From Eucalyptus grandis (Eukaryota > Streptophyta > Magnoliopsida > Myrtales > Myrtaceae), in contig NC_052615.1 of NCBI RefSeq assembly GCF_016545825.1, forward strand, positions 19,212,520 to 19,276,519: a DNA stretch of 64,000 nt, in the 5' to 3' direction. Under the pieces are notes generated by a model. The model was given only the letters and a program-made list of their open reading frames with translations. It was not told the DNA's origin and made no database searches. The position numbers and the translations under genes were made by a program. Shown piece by piece: positions 46,266 to 59,017 of the stretch (position 1 is the first letter of the stretch; each line of letters opens with the position of its first letter).

Positions 46266-46959
46266 GTTCAACACTGGATTCATAGCCAACCATTTGATAT
46301 TGCTGGTAGGTATAACCTTGCATCATGTATGCAATAGACTACATATATTTGGCTTTTTTCTTAGTGAGAATAGAGAAAATAGCGTTTGAGATGGAGATTA
46401 ATTGGTTTTTCATGATTTTGCAAGTTATTATAGATGGAAGCAAGTTTAATTTTACCATAATTATCAACTTATACAAATTAAAAAATTTCTTATAAATCAC
46501 AAAGGTGCATTCTTATGAGAGTTACACATTGATATACGTTTAGGTCATGCAAAACTATCTTTGACTTCTTTCGGATGCTTTTAAATAAATATTTCTTTTG
46601 TCATGCTTTAAAAGTACAAGAAGAATTGCATAAGTGAGCGTCTAAAAAGAAATCTTTGATCACGTATTCTAAAATTGGTTAATATGAAATTTGCATTCAA
46701 GATTTAAACATAACTTATAATTAATTGGTTGATATGTACAAGTGTGAGTGATTATGTTCTACAAATGTTTGTTTTCTATTTTATTAGAAGGGAACTCTTG
46801 AAGAATTATTTTTATTTTGAAGACATCACCTTAGTTAATTTTCATGTGTAAAGTTATCGAATGGCTAAATCAGAGATAATTATTTACTCATACAAATATA
46901 TTTTGTTTTCTTTTGATGCTATTTTTCTTGTTGATTACTTATTATTCATTTGGTTGCAG
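46266..46959. other. AT-rich non-coding stretch before the FAR1-related gene
   Basis: No recognisable coding sequence. It ends in TGGTTGCAG, a good acceptor at 46959, so it may be the last intron upstream of the FAR1-related coding exon. Confidence 0.5.
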
Positions 46960-46986
46960 CATGAAACTTTTCATCTTGCACATGTA

Positions 46987-49900
46987 ATGCGTGATATGGA
47001 AAATGATTTTGAATTTGCTGTCGGGATGGCTTTTTCTAATGAAATTGAAGCATATTATAAGTGCGTGGCTTATGCAATTGGCAAAGGATTTGGAGTAAGG
47101 AAGGGTAATACGGTTAAAAATAGAAAAGGAAAAATAACTTGACAAACTTTTTTGTGCAATTGTGAGAGCCATTATGTCACTCCATCTGATCAAGAAAATA
47201 AATTTGAGAGGTTTGAAGTTAGATGTGGATGTCTTGCTCATATCAAATTTAAGGTTGATAATGGTATCTATGAGGTTATAGAATATGTTTCCGAGCATAA
47301 TCATGCATTTGTATCGGAAGATCAAAAGCATTTGATTAGATGTGAAAGGATGATATCCGATACTTGCAAAGGCATTTTAGTTAACATGATTAAAGCAGGC
47401 ATTGATGGGACTACGGTATATAAGTTCTCAACAAACAAAGCTTTGGGTTTCATTTTGCGTGATTGTCAAAATTTTCTACAGATAGAAAGCAATAAGGGTA
47501 TAGATGGGGGAGATTGTCAAAATCTTTTGAATAATTTCCGTTCCATGCAAATGCAAAACCCAATATTTTTCTATGTTATACAAGTAGATCAAAATGGTGG
47601 ATTGACAAATTTATTTTGGAGAGATAATTTGTCCAAATTCGATTACGATTGTTTTGGTAATGTACCGGTGTTTGATTCCACGTATCGAACTAATAGATAT
47701 AATATGATTCACGCACCTTTTGTTGGGGTTAATCACCATTGAAAAAATACTCTATTTGGTTGTGCATTTTTGTTGGATGAGACTGTGGAATCATTTATTT
47801 GGTTATTTGATGTGTGTTTGGAGTCTATGGGAAATAAGGCTCCTCAAACTATATTCACTGATCAAGATCCAGCCATGGCAAAAGCCATTAGAAGGGTGTT
47901 TCCAAATACACAGGATCGTTTATGCACTTGGCACATCATGAAAAATGCCAATAAAAACATTCCACATCTTTATCATAAGCCGGGTTTTAGAGATAAGTAT
48001 TTTTTAAGGCTTATGTATAGATGCAAATCAGAGGACGAATTTGCATCTACTTGGATGGAAATGGAAGAGGAGTGGGGTACTCAAAATAACAATTGGCTTC
48101 AAAGATTTTATGGCCTTAGACATAAATGGAGTTCAGCTTTAGGTTGTGATATATTTTCATATGGTATAAGGTCAAGTCAAAAGAGTGAGAATATTAATAA
48201 TATCTTCCAGCATATTTCGAAGAAGACATCGTCCCTTGTACAATTTGTCCACTATTATGAAGAGCAATTGAAGCACATGAGAAAAATTGAAATTCAAGAT
48301 GATTACAGTTCTCATGGGAAGCCCAAATTGTAGGTTTCGTATAATGGGATTTTGATACATGTTGCTTCAGTTTATACCCGTACTATTTTTCAAAAGTTCA
48401 ATGAAAATTTTTTGGAATGTCTCTTTGAACATATTCCAGGTACTATATTTTATGGATTGATTTATTTATATATCGTAAGCTGTAAGGGAAATCGACGAGA
48501 ACACCTTGTGAAATTTAACCCTATAGAATTATCAATTTCTTGTAAATGCAAATTATTTAAATCAAAATGGTGGTTGTGTCACCATGCATTGCACATGTTG
48601 AATGAGAACATGTCAGTCGTTAACAGCATTCCATCTTCCTATAGTTTGGAAAGATGGACTAAGGGTGCCAAAGAAGGGATTGTGAATAACGAATCTTTGT
48701 ATCATGACTGAAATTTTGGGTGAACCACCTAAAATTAGGCTAATAGACTACTAAGTCTAACTTAGCTCGTGCTCTCCCAAGCCCATACCAATTTGCGACT
48801 TAACTTCAAATGTTTAGCATGCAAAAAGGAGTTGCCACTAATCAGTTTACGGTAGGTCGATTAAACACCTAAGTAAAATAATGGGAGAGTTATTTCACCT
48901 CTACGAACCAAAGACTTTGGGTACGGGGACTTGGTTACACTAGACTTTTTTAATGCCCTTTCGATACCTTTCTCTTTTTATTTCAAAAAAATGTTTTGCA
49001 GGCAGCTTGAATTAATTTTAATTCATTTCCCCAACATATGAGGTGATTATGTGGGTGTGTGAATCATCAATTTAACACTCGAGAAAGTGAATAAAAAATG
49101 CAGAACTTACCTTATAGTAATGAAAGCATTTTCGTTGTTAAATCATAATTCACATCAACAGTTCTAGATATGATTTCTAATTAACACACAATCACTCAAT
49201 TTTTATTTTTACTCATTTAATAAGAATAAATGTTTTATGCAATGCGTACTACTAATCTAACATGAAGTGATATGACATGGCAATATGACCTAAACTATAT
49301 GACGTAAGTGATATACTTTTTGTGTTTTCTTAATAAGCATGCAACCTATCCCTAGTATGCAATGACGTGCAAAGAATGCCTTAACTTTAAGTTTTCTTTT
49401 TCCTTTTTTAGGAAATTCGAAATGAAAACTGTCCAATTATTAAATGTGTAATCTAAATTAACCTAATGACCTAATTCTAATGACAGGCAATTTCTAATTA
49501 AATGAACCTAGCAACAATCACTAAATGACATCTTAATTCTATATGACATGAGCATGATTTTTATATTTTTTGTAAAAATTCGTAATTAAAATTGCTAAAA
49601 AGAAAAATCTAACTAAAGTGACATATTATCTATCCTAGATATCATCTAAACATGCATTTTCAAAAAAAAAAAAATCTAACTATCCTATCATGCAATTCTA
49701 TCTACGAAATCAATTTTAATCAACATGCAAATGATTTTTTTGGATTTTTGGGATAAAGAAAACAATTAACAGATAAGCACCAAATCATCCACAATCATCA
49801 AAGGTATTATCCATCGTTCGAATTAGGAAACAATATCTAATCAATTGATTATTTCGCTAATAAAATTAATAAATTGATTTTAAGCCTTAAAGATCAAAAT

Positions 49901-51764
49901 ATCAATTTCATTCCCACATGATTAATTATTCAAAGCCTTATAGATGGAATAAAATCGGTGTGTGGTTGTGAATTGGGCAATAAATCCTAATTGGGAATAT
50001 GCCTATAATTCAAATATGCACTCAAAATACTGAAAAACATAGGCAATAAAATATCCGAATTAGATTTAAATAAGATAATTACCTAGTTTTGCAAATAATG
50101 TTACCAAATTTAACCCGAATGGAATCCGCTCAAGGGTGACGGCGGTGCGTCGTAGTGCTCGGTGGTAGTGGGCTCAACCATTGAACCTGCAAGAATAGAA
50201 AGCTTGCGGAATCGACTCAGTTCGGACACGAGTGGAAATAGCGGTTGACGTCGAGCGTTCGGATGGCCACAGGCGTCAGGAGCGTTGTCGGGGCAGCAAA
50301 TGTCGGAATAGCAAGTGACGTCGGCACAGTTGAGCTTAAGACGGCGGCGGTAGTGTCGAAGCGTGGATGGCATCGTCGGAAGATTGGAAGCAGCGGGGGC
50401 TAAGTGTCGGGAGCTGCAGATTGAAGAAGATGAACCCCTCCCCACCTTTTCCTCTTTCTTTTTTATTCTTTTCCCTCTAACTTTCCCTCTCTCCCTTCTG
50501 CTCACGTCTTCACCTTGTCAGAATGAGGACAAAGTCCTTTGTTGACCTTGAATTTGGTTTTGCGGACGCGAATTGGAAAACTGGAGAAACCAGGGGGAAG
50601 CGTCGCAAAAAGATTCGACCGGTTCGGAACTCCGCAATGTGAAGCGGGGCAGGCGTCGTGGTGGGCGTGAGGCTACGTGAGGATCGCGGAGATGACAAGA
50701 TCACCGCCGTTAAAGGGAGTCGGCCGTGACTTCTCTTCTTTCTGTTTTTCTCAACGTGTGTGCGAAGCCTGCCCCCTAAAAAACGAACAAAAACAATTTT
50801 GCCCCTTTCTCTTGAGTTTTTGACCTAAAAACCGAGAGAAAAGCCCCTTTGTATTGCATTTTGAACTCCAATAAAAACGAAGGGAAAGACTCAAAAAATA
50901 GAACCCCTCTTGTGCGGCCGTGTATTCGATGTGTGGCCCCCTTCCGGCATGATTAAAAAAATCCCCTTTAATAATAAAAAAAACGTAATCTTTGTGGAAT
51001 ATTTCATCTCTTTTTCAATATGTATGAAGATCGTCTATAACCTCTCGAACATAATATTCCTTTGCAAAAATTAATATTCTCCACCAATTTTTCAAAATTG
51101 CAATAGGATTTCTTCAAATTTGAAATCTCGCAAAGATAAGTCCGTAAAATCTCCTCGAGAATACGGACTTGGGCCAATTTACTCTCTTCACGGGCTTAGC
51201 CCAACTCATTGAATTAAAGTTTTGAACCATCAAGTCAAACCCATCCATCGTCGGTCCAATGCAAATAAATAAATAAATACTCCTAAAGCTATATGCTATA
51301 CAACTTAATTTTATTTATTTTTAAGGGTTAAAAATTAATCTCTAATTTTTTAATGTAATAAATAAATAACTGGTCGCCAAAATTTAGGTGTCAACACTTT
51401 GCCACTTAATATGTCTAAATTTAATCGATTTTCCACGTTAGTGTAAGAATCTTTTGAACTGATGAGTTTGGGAGTTGAAGATGTAATTGATGAGTTTGGG
51501 AGCCAAAGATGTAAACACTATGCAAATAGTGAGAGAATATGAAAATAGCAAAGGGCCCAATTTCATCATACAAATCAAGTATGGTTGTGACTGATGATGC
51601 TAATGATGATGGTGATAATAAGGCTTCTTTGTGCGATATCTCGGTATTAGACCCCCTTCAAAGGAAAGGAAAGAGAATAAGTTATGGAAGACTAAAAAGT
51701 TCAAGTGAGAAAAAGAAGAAAAAATCTAACAAAGGAACACCCCCAATGCAAAGAGAAAATCGAG
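46987..51764 (+). pseudogene. FRS-like: FAR1-related sequence (FRS/MULE-transposase family), split by a solo LTR
   Basis: FAR1/FHY3-related proteins are nuclear regulators derived from Mutator-like transposases. One frame runs 46987-48699. It has the FAR1 DNA-binding region (FEFAVGMAFSNEIEAYYKCV to YVSEHNHAFV, about 47010-47320) and the MULE domain (VFDSTYRTNRYNMIHAPFVG; TDQDPAMAKAI; LCTWHIMKN, about 47640-47960). The SWIM zinc finger is intact: CKCKLFKSKWWLCHH (48541-48585). Three in-frame stops (47140, 47740 and 48331) are each one transition from the family residue. At 48699 a solo LTR enters. After it, 51402-51764 resumes with PLNMSKFNRFSTLV and ends VLDPLQRKGKRISYGRLKS with a lysine-rich tail and a GTGAGT donor. 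The likely start is ATG 46987 or 46996. It could be a domesticated host gene or a transposon relic; no terminal inverted repeats were seen. Confidence 0.85.
48700..51396 (+). mobile_element. Solo LTR, family S, inserted in the FAR1-related gene
   Basis: Starts TATCATGACT, where family member 8355 has TGTCGCGACC, and ends AGGTGTCAACA. Perfect target duplication CTTTG occurs at 48695-48699 and 51397-51401. Length is 2697 bp. The order of AT-rich and GC-rich (50110-50740) parts matches 8355-11170. The start has lost its CG sites by transition. Confidence 0.9.
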
Positions 51765-52222
51765 GTGAGTAACATATTATTTTGGTTAATATGATTAGTT
51801 AAATTTTCCGCTTATGTTTTTTTTTGTTTTTCTAGTCAGTCTTACTATATTCCTACTCTACACTTACTCTCAGACTTTTGCCCTGCCTCTTGCAGGGCAT
51901 GGGAGTCGAAACCCACTCCTGAAACTTATGCGTTCCCACCCCATCCCCCCCTGAGAAGGTGGGGATTTGAACCCCTCTCCTCCCCCACATATTTGTTGAT
52001 TTTTAATGTAAAGTCGGTTGTCCAAGCAACACATAGTGAAACTCATTTTTCAAATTATTTGAGTAATTCAAATCAGTTTCAAAGTATGTTTTATCCCAGC
52101 ACCATGACTATGAGATTAGTTAGAGATTGATTATATATTATCTTGCTGAAGTGAAGTCTCTTGACCCCAAGAAAAACTTAATGTCAAAAGGAACCTATAC
52201 TTCATCCATACAACCATGAAAC
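51765..52222. other. Intergenic sequence with a small repeat-like block
   Basis: After the FAR1-related exon comes AT-rich sequence. At 51880-51990 a GC-rich block occurs (GGCATGGGAGTCGAAACCCA and, inverted, GGGGTTCAAATCCCC). The latter looks like an RNA polymerase III B box, but no tRNA fold or A box is convincing. Confidence 0.4.
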
Positions 52223-53186
52223 TGTAAGGGCTAGTGCATACACCTAGAAGGGGTGAATAGGTGTAAATGAAAAAATTCTCACAAGACTTAACAGTAGTAA
52301 ATTGCCTTTAGAAAATAATTGATAAAGATCGTAAAAAGCTTTAAACAATTATATAAAACAACGAATAAAGATGAGGAGTTACAGGAAAGAGAATTGTAAC
52401 ACAAGGTTTTATAGTGGTTCGGCTTAGATCAAGCCAACGTCCACTCCCCACACTGATAGCCCACTGGTTGGGTTTCACTATGAATCAAAAGAGATTTTAC
52501 AACTTGTGATCTTCGACTTTCTCAGTGAAGAGTCTCTACTGATCTTTCACAAAGTCTCACTATGTGTTTCTCTCTTTTGTATATAACTTTGAGTTTGATA
52601 AATGAAAGAGCAAGGAACTATGGAGATTTAGACTTTGAAATTCTTCTTTCACGCACACTCTCAAATAGCTGGAGAGTCATCCTTAAATACTCTTTTATGC
52701 CTTCACAACCGTTGGCACTTTCCAAATGAATTCTTCCAATCTACTCATTGGACAGAATCAATTAGGGTGATCTCGAGTCGTTGAAAGATTGATGATGAAA
52801 GTCCGTCAATCATGTTTGTCCATACAATTAGGATCTTTGGTTTTCATAAATAGAACCTTCCAAGTTTGCTCGCTCTTCAAAAGATCTTCATATTGAAGTA
52901 GATTCCAATAAGAATAATCAAATAAGTAGATGTTATATCCAGCAGTAAGGCCTTCCAAAAGCCATACGAATCGAATCCTTGAAAATAATCCGTCATTTGG
53001 ATAAATCTTCATTCTTCGATTTGGAAACTGTCCATGTGGGCAAACTTAAGTCTGGCGGTCTTCAGACTTTGATAATAGAGTCTGGAGTTCTTTAGACTAT
53101 GACCCTTGAGTTTGCAAGTCTTCAGACTCTATTTTTTTTTTAAACGTTTTGTCAGCTTCAAAACAATAAAGGAGTTTTCTCCAACA
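52223..53186 (-). mobile_element. Solo LTR of the C1/C2 copia family
   Basis: On plus it starts TGTAAGGGCTAGTGC and ends AGTTTTCTCCAACA. It parallels the C2 LTRs through the TTCGGCTTA..CAAGCC, ..GACAGAATCAATTAG and CTTCAGACTT blocks. Perfect target duplication GAAAC occurs at 52218-52222 and 53187-53191. Length is 964 bp, with no internal region. Confidence 0.93.
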
Positions 53187-53211
53187 GAAACTAATTACTA
53201 TATATTGTCTA

Positions 53212-54868
53212 GGGAAAATTTCAATTAAGGGCCTAAAGTGTAACCGTTTTCTTAAAAAAGGACCCAAAATATACATTGTCTCAAACAAGAATCCGAAGTG
53301 ACCAACTTAGTTTCAAATAAGGGCCTCAACTTAAAAGCCAACCAAATCTTATTTGCATCTAGGGGTATTTTCGTCTAAAGACTTTTTTTCCTTCTTTTAA
53401 AAAAAAAAAAAATTATTTTCTCCTTCTCTTTCTTTTCTTCATCATCATCGTGCCTACGCCTTTTTCACTCTTTAGATTGTGTTATCCAAAGTCCATCTTT
53501 ATCTTCCTTGCTAAATTAGCCATCAATGCCCTCAACCTCATTTGTCATTGCCCTCAATAGCAATTTGGGTACCTTTGTTGAAAGATAGAGGTCAATCCAA
53601 GCCCTAGATTGAGCATGAGTGGAGCAAGATGTGACGCTCAGCTCGATTCAATCCCCACATCTTGTAGTCGTGGTCAAGCACAAAGCATGATGAGGTGTAA
53701 GTCATTAGCTTGCTGCCCTTGTTGCCATCGATGCTTAAATTCAAATTGGTGCTCATGCAAGCTATGATCGATCTTAGCGAGGAGAAGCCAAATTGAAGTG
53801 CCTAAGCCAAATTTATTAGAGGTTTTTGAGGAATCTCTATGATACTCACGTGCATTGATTTATTTAGTGAAATACATGGTTTTGGGAATTTCTGAGCAAT
53901 TTTGAACTTTTTTCATCTTGTTATTCTCTCTCAAATCTGTGTACATAATAGTTCAGAGTTAGAGAGGTAAATTTGTTAGAACATGTGTAGATCAGAGTCA
54001 TTTGTTTTTTAGATTGAGTGCTGTCTTATTCTAATCACCACCAAAGGCAAGTATCTTCAATCACGGGTCAGAATGATTCAATGACCTTTGAAAATAACCA
54101 GCATACATGACACAATTGGACCCTCTCAAGAAGCCACATATTCTACTTCAATGCAAGCTGTGTCTACGAATGTTATGAATAATCTAACCCGAACCCAACA
54201 AAACATTCCCAAGAAGCTACGAGTGAAAGTTATCGTGACAGAGGTAATTTCATTGGCGGGAGAGCATGAAATTGTTACTTTAATTGCCATAATAAGTTTT
54301 TACAAGCAAATTGAATAAAAACAAAACCCACTGATGGATATTTCTTGATTCTCAAGTTCATTAGCGTCATTGGAGAAGGTGAGTGGTGGCGAATAACTTA
54401 AAAACCAGCTTATTCCAAAATCGATGAGTTCTTGAGTGAGGATGCAAAATTGCATAATGTAGAGCATGCACTTTGAAGTTAGCTGATGGGGATGCTACAA
54501 AACTGAAGCACGCAATTTGCAGTTTTGCAAAACTACATTTCTCGAATATCTTCTCGTTTTCTTCGTTTCCTAAATTGTTCAAATTGTTTTGCACCTATGC
54601 AAGCTTGTGCGTGAGGAGTTTGATGCATTTGTCAAGAAGGAAATGAGCAAGATGAAAAAAGAAAGAAAAGAAAAACAAAAAGGAAAAAGAAAATAAATTC
54701 TTTAGACAAAAATATCCCTAGCTGCAAATAAGATTTGACTAGCTTTCAAATTGAAACCCTTAATTGACAGTAAATCAGTCACTTCAGGTCCTTATTTGAT
54801 ACAATGTCCACTTTAGGCCATTTTTTGAGAAAACGGTTCAATTTCAGGCCCTTAATTGAAATTTTCCC
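53212..54868. mobile_element. Non-autonomous Mutator-like element
   Basis: Both ends carry long terminal inverted repeats, starting GGGAAAATTTCAATTAAGGG on the left and ending with its complement at 54868. The repeats extend roughly 165 bp with mismatches (53212-53380 and 54705-54868). A perfect nine-base duplication TATTGTCTA flanks it (53203-53211 and 54869-54877), as expected for Mutator-like elements. The interior has no transposase. One small open frame (54088-54318, 76 codons) is not recognised. Confidence 0.92.
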
Positions 54869-54877
54869 TATTGTCTA

Positions 54878-56302
54878 GCTAGAGACAAGGAATTTGAAAT
54901 CTAACTTTACATTTCACTATTTGTCAAGATGTAACATCACACATTTTTAATATGCACAAAGCATTTAACTTCAACATACACATCAGAGCAACAATTCATG
55001 CCTTTGCAAATTATAGGTCACAAACAATGGGTTCACTGGAATCTACAGTCAAATTAAAATATATATATATATATATATATCAAAAATCATTTCCAATCTA
55101 TCTTAAAAGTTGAAACCATAGATGAACTCACAGACTAGGACTTTCCCCATGGCAGGTGCAGTCAAACAATCCACATATTTCCGGGTCACATCAAAATCTT
55201 TTGAACTGGCCTAATAAACCCGAGCTGGAATTTTATCCTTGTTAGGCTCAATTCTCTCACAAAACTGTGCTGCGGCAAGTGAAAAGAAATTGATGATAGA
55301 ATACATATCTCGTCAAAATTAATAGTATTCCTCTCATCCATCTCCATGTTACCTTCCTTCATGTTACTGGATAGAACTTACGAGCAGTTGATTCATATAC
55401 ATTGGCGATATCTAAGGCCTATGGAACTCTTCATAAGAAGCATATTCTAAGCTAGCCACAAAGCATTCAGAAAGGGGTCTCTTGAATGACGTTTTCTCTA
55501 TTTCAAATTGAGTGAATAAGCAAGTATTGCAACCCCATTAACCATAGCAATCACAATAATAAAAAATGCATGGATTTGGGATAGACATTCCTACAAGTCT
55601 CAGCTTACCAGTCAAATGTCCAAGCACAAATTCGACGTCCCGAAGTAAATGCAAAAACAACCATCTTAGCTTCTTGGAGGGGATGACTTGGGCGCTCCAA
55701 TGCATTAGCCACGCAAGGACAACAGTTCTGTGAATTTTTGCCCTCCTATGACTCATTTAACTGTTTCCTTGGCAAAATAGCTTGTGAAATCCCACCAAAA
55801 ACAAGCAATCTGAAACAAAAATGGCTGACTTCTCGAACTATTGTGATTGTTCAGCCTGAAACACTATACATCTGCCCATCTATATCTGGTGCAAAGCCTT
55901 TATCTACCATCTCCTACCATCTCCTCTCTGATTTACATGGACTTACTCTTTCTTTTTGCATTCCTATGTCTGTGATTGCAGACAACATGATTGCATTCCT
56001 ATTTTCAACTTACCACGGGCGGAATGCCCAGCACTGCGAAAAGCAACAAAGCACTGACCTTCACCTCGCAGGCAGAGGTAAGGCCTCAATATACAAGCTG
56101 CTGCCGCCACCACCTTCGTGCCGCCCTGTCCTCTGCCCGAACTCTTTATCGGTGGCATTCTCCTTCCTCTGCATCATCATGGAATCCAAGTTTTCAAACT
56201 GATCCTCAACCAGTAGTGCTCCCATACAGAAGTCAACCAAAGGTCCAAATTTGTAATTTAATTTTGGCATCATTTTAGTTTTAAGATTGAGACAACACTC
56301 AC
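54878..56302. other. Downstream of the LARP6-like copy; exon-like pieces, no clear gene
   Basis: (AT)n run at 55059-55080. On minus, two stretches look exon-like. One, near 55270-55145, follows a CCGCAG acceptor and reads QFCERIEPNKDKIPARVY, then a stop and DFDVTRKYVDCLTAPAMGKV. The other, near 55715-55600, ends at a GTAAGC donor and reads ANALERPSHPLQEAKMVVFA. I do not recognise either. A Gly/Arg-rich piece near 56185-56080 (GRGQGG) could be the end of the LARP6-like copy. Confidence 0.35.
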
Positions 56303-59017
56303 CATATTCCCCTGTAAGTGAGCATCAGATTGCTCAAAAGACTTCAAGTTGTTTCTCTGGTCATTGCTCAGATGTAGAAGCATCTTCTTCTTCCCAGGGT
56401 TCTTCTCCATCATGTCCCGTCTTCCCCTGTGCTTGAGAGGGTTTTGACTAGAAGCGGGAAAAACCAACAAAGATGAAATATCCCAGTTAGCAGACTGCAT
56501 TAATCCCAAACAAATCTTCTTTATTAAAAGCTGAAATGCATGCACGTAACACAAAATGAAGTGAAGATCCCCAGTATGTCACCCAGCTTTCAGCAAGAAT
56601 GCAGTAGAAATTACCATGCATAGAATGAGAAGTGAAGTCGAGCATACATTCGAGGCTTTGAACTAGAAAAAACTTTTAACTATAAAAAAATCTGCCATCC
56701 CACTTGCACTGAGCTAACACTGACTCTACAGAAAAACGTTAATCTTTTAACAGTCACATTCATTCAATTTTTTTTTTACATACTGTGAACATGCAAGTAG
56801 CATTGATTCAGTCGCATCAAACGCAGGATGAGCAGACCCTAGATTCCAAAAAGGAAAATGTCAGTTCTTACCAGTGACTTTCTATGCATGATTTCATTTG
56901 CATGATTTCATTTCTTTTCACATCACAAACATTATCAACCTGTAAGTGCCATTTATTAAGCCAAAAAAGGGAGAGGCAGCTTTTGAATGTGGTCATTTTT
57001 ACGATTTGCAAAATGATGACTACCTATTTTTTTACCATAGATTTACATAAATTTGGAAACTAATGCTTTCATGCAACTAAAGAAGAAAAAGAGGAACAGA
57101 TACCCTGTCTATGCATTAAACGAACCCTTAGGCCACTTCTCTAGTTCCCCTCATCATTTTGCTCTTCAACCTGCAATAATAGGACATGTACATTTTAATT
57201 ATGATGAGAACATTATACATCATGATGCATCTTATTGATAGGGGGAGTACTCAGTGTTTTCTCAGCTACATTGATGGATTCATATTGCACAAAAGCATGG
57301 AACTGCATAAAATATACAATGTCAGATATTAAATTTCTAAACTCACGCACTTTGATTCTTTCAATCCGAAACTCCTTAAATTTTCACAGCCCTTAAATGA
57401 TGACACGTAGACTCACATAAGATTTTTCATGATAGTTTAAAATTTGAAAAATGTTTTAAATTTTGGTGGAAAATAAAAAAGTACCTTTTGCTTTTACTTA
57501 AGTCCAAACAAACGCGCCCTAAACTTTCTTGAGCACACTTGACTATAAAAGAATATTGATCGTGCTTAACAAAATTCAACAAGATAAACTGCAGACGATT
57601 ATCTTTGTTGATATCCAATAGAAATAAACACAGAGACAAAGGCCGCCAGACACTTCATCAATCCATGATTCTAAACTATAGATCAGAAACACAATACAAA
57701 ATAATGCATGAAGTTAGTATAGAGTCTCACACAACCAAAATAGAGGGCCTACCACTACAGTGATTAATAGTAAAAAAGATTAAAAAAAATCAAAACAATG
57801 ATAAGAGGTTTGAATAGTTCATTTCCTCAGAGAGCTACAAAGACGTTGTTAGTACAATGCACGCCATCAGCCTTTACTGATCTGGGTGCTGAAGAAGCTC
57901 CACCATCGGAAGCTTGACGCTGATGGCTACAAATTGCCTTCACACTAAAAAATATGGCTCAATCAAACTATAGTGTAAGGAATATGGACACTTTTTAAAA
58001 GAGAAGTCACTTTCGTAGCCTCGATTTCCTATAAGAAGATTTTACTACCTCCCAACTGCAGAGAAAAGTTTCATAAGGTTCTGGTGGCAATGATCCTCTG
58101 GTAGGTTTTCTGTAATGACGACTCGTGACTGTAATTTCAAATGGAGTAAATAAGATTGCCCGAACAATTATGGCCTATTGGATCACTTCATAAAAGGAAG
58201 CGAACAACAAGAGACATGGTGGTTTCATCCACACCAGGAACTGGACATTAGAATAAAAAAGTGACCTTACACCAATTATCTAGTAAATCCAATTGAGCAG
58301 AACAAAAACTTAATCCACTCCACCGTCCATTACCCTACCAGAAAGCAAATTAACAAAATCTCCAAGTAATGGCCCATGTTCAAATAGTAAAAGAGTAAAG
58401 CTGGGGAGAACCACAAAAGTAAACGTACTTGCAGCTCCTCCATGTCTGAGTCAGTCAAAAGATACCGCTGTTTCATTTTCTTCCTATCTTCACTAACTAT
58501 TTGAATAACACAGCAAGTCAGCAACAAGTAAGTTAGAAGTGAAAAATGAGAAAAAAGATCAGAAGAAAATTAAAGTGCTTCAGTAGATCATGAAATAACA
58601 ATGGAAACTCACACATTTTGACAAGTTCTGCAATATAGAAGAAAGCTGGGCATTGCTAGTAATGAGGGCTTTGTTCTTCCTGAAGGAAGCAACAAGAGAT
58701 ATTGGAACTATAGAGAGACGGAAGAAGCTATCAGTACTGCATCACTTCAGCCAAAATAGAAGACTCTTTAGATATAATGAGCCCCTTCGACAATAAATAC
58801 TCAACAAAGAGGCTAAGCGACTGCATAACAAGTTCAGAAGAATGACCTATGGCACATAAATGTCCATCAATTAGAGCAAGGGACTTGCATATAACATAAT
58901 AATTTGGCCATAAGATCTCAAAGTACAGATCTTACCATATCCTTCAGGATCTTTGCCAATGAACCTCATCAGGTGGTCGGTGGAAGCCAAGTTTAAATCA
59001 TTCAAATAATACTCCAC
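56303..59017 (-). pseudogene. LARP6-like: La-related protein 6-like, multi-exon, decayed (locus 3)
   Basis: LARP6 binds RNA through a La motif and adjoining RRM. Exons in order on minus: 59017-58936 (VEYYLNDLNLASTDHLMRF), 58707-58613 (VPISLVASFRKNKALITSN), 58496-58429 (SEDRKKMKQRYLLTDSDMEE), 58128-58049 (RVVITENLPEDHCHQNLMK), 57944-57829 (VKAICSHQRQASDGGASSAP, then a stop), and 56447-56303 (QAQGKTGHDGEEPWEEEDAS, with stops). Exon borders are AG/GT and mostly splice in phase. At the second donor one G seems lost, which shifts the frame. The La motif and RRM start match plant LARP6b/c-type proteins. The N-terminus is absent, as segment Y lies upstream. The acidic exon has stops and a frameshift. 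Only the first two exons are shared with locus 2. Confidence 0.85.

Noticed and set aside
46942..47331. A 129-codon minus-strand frame
   Set aside because: It is antisense to the FAR1 DNA-binding region, which has clear family motifs.
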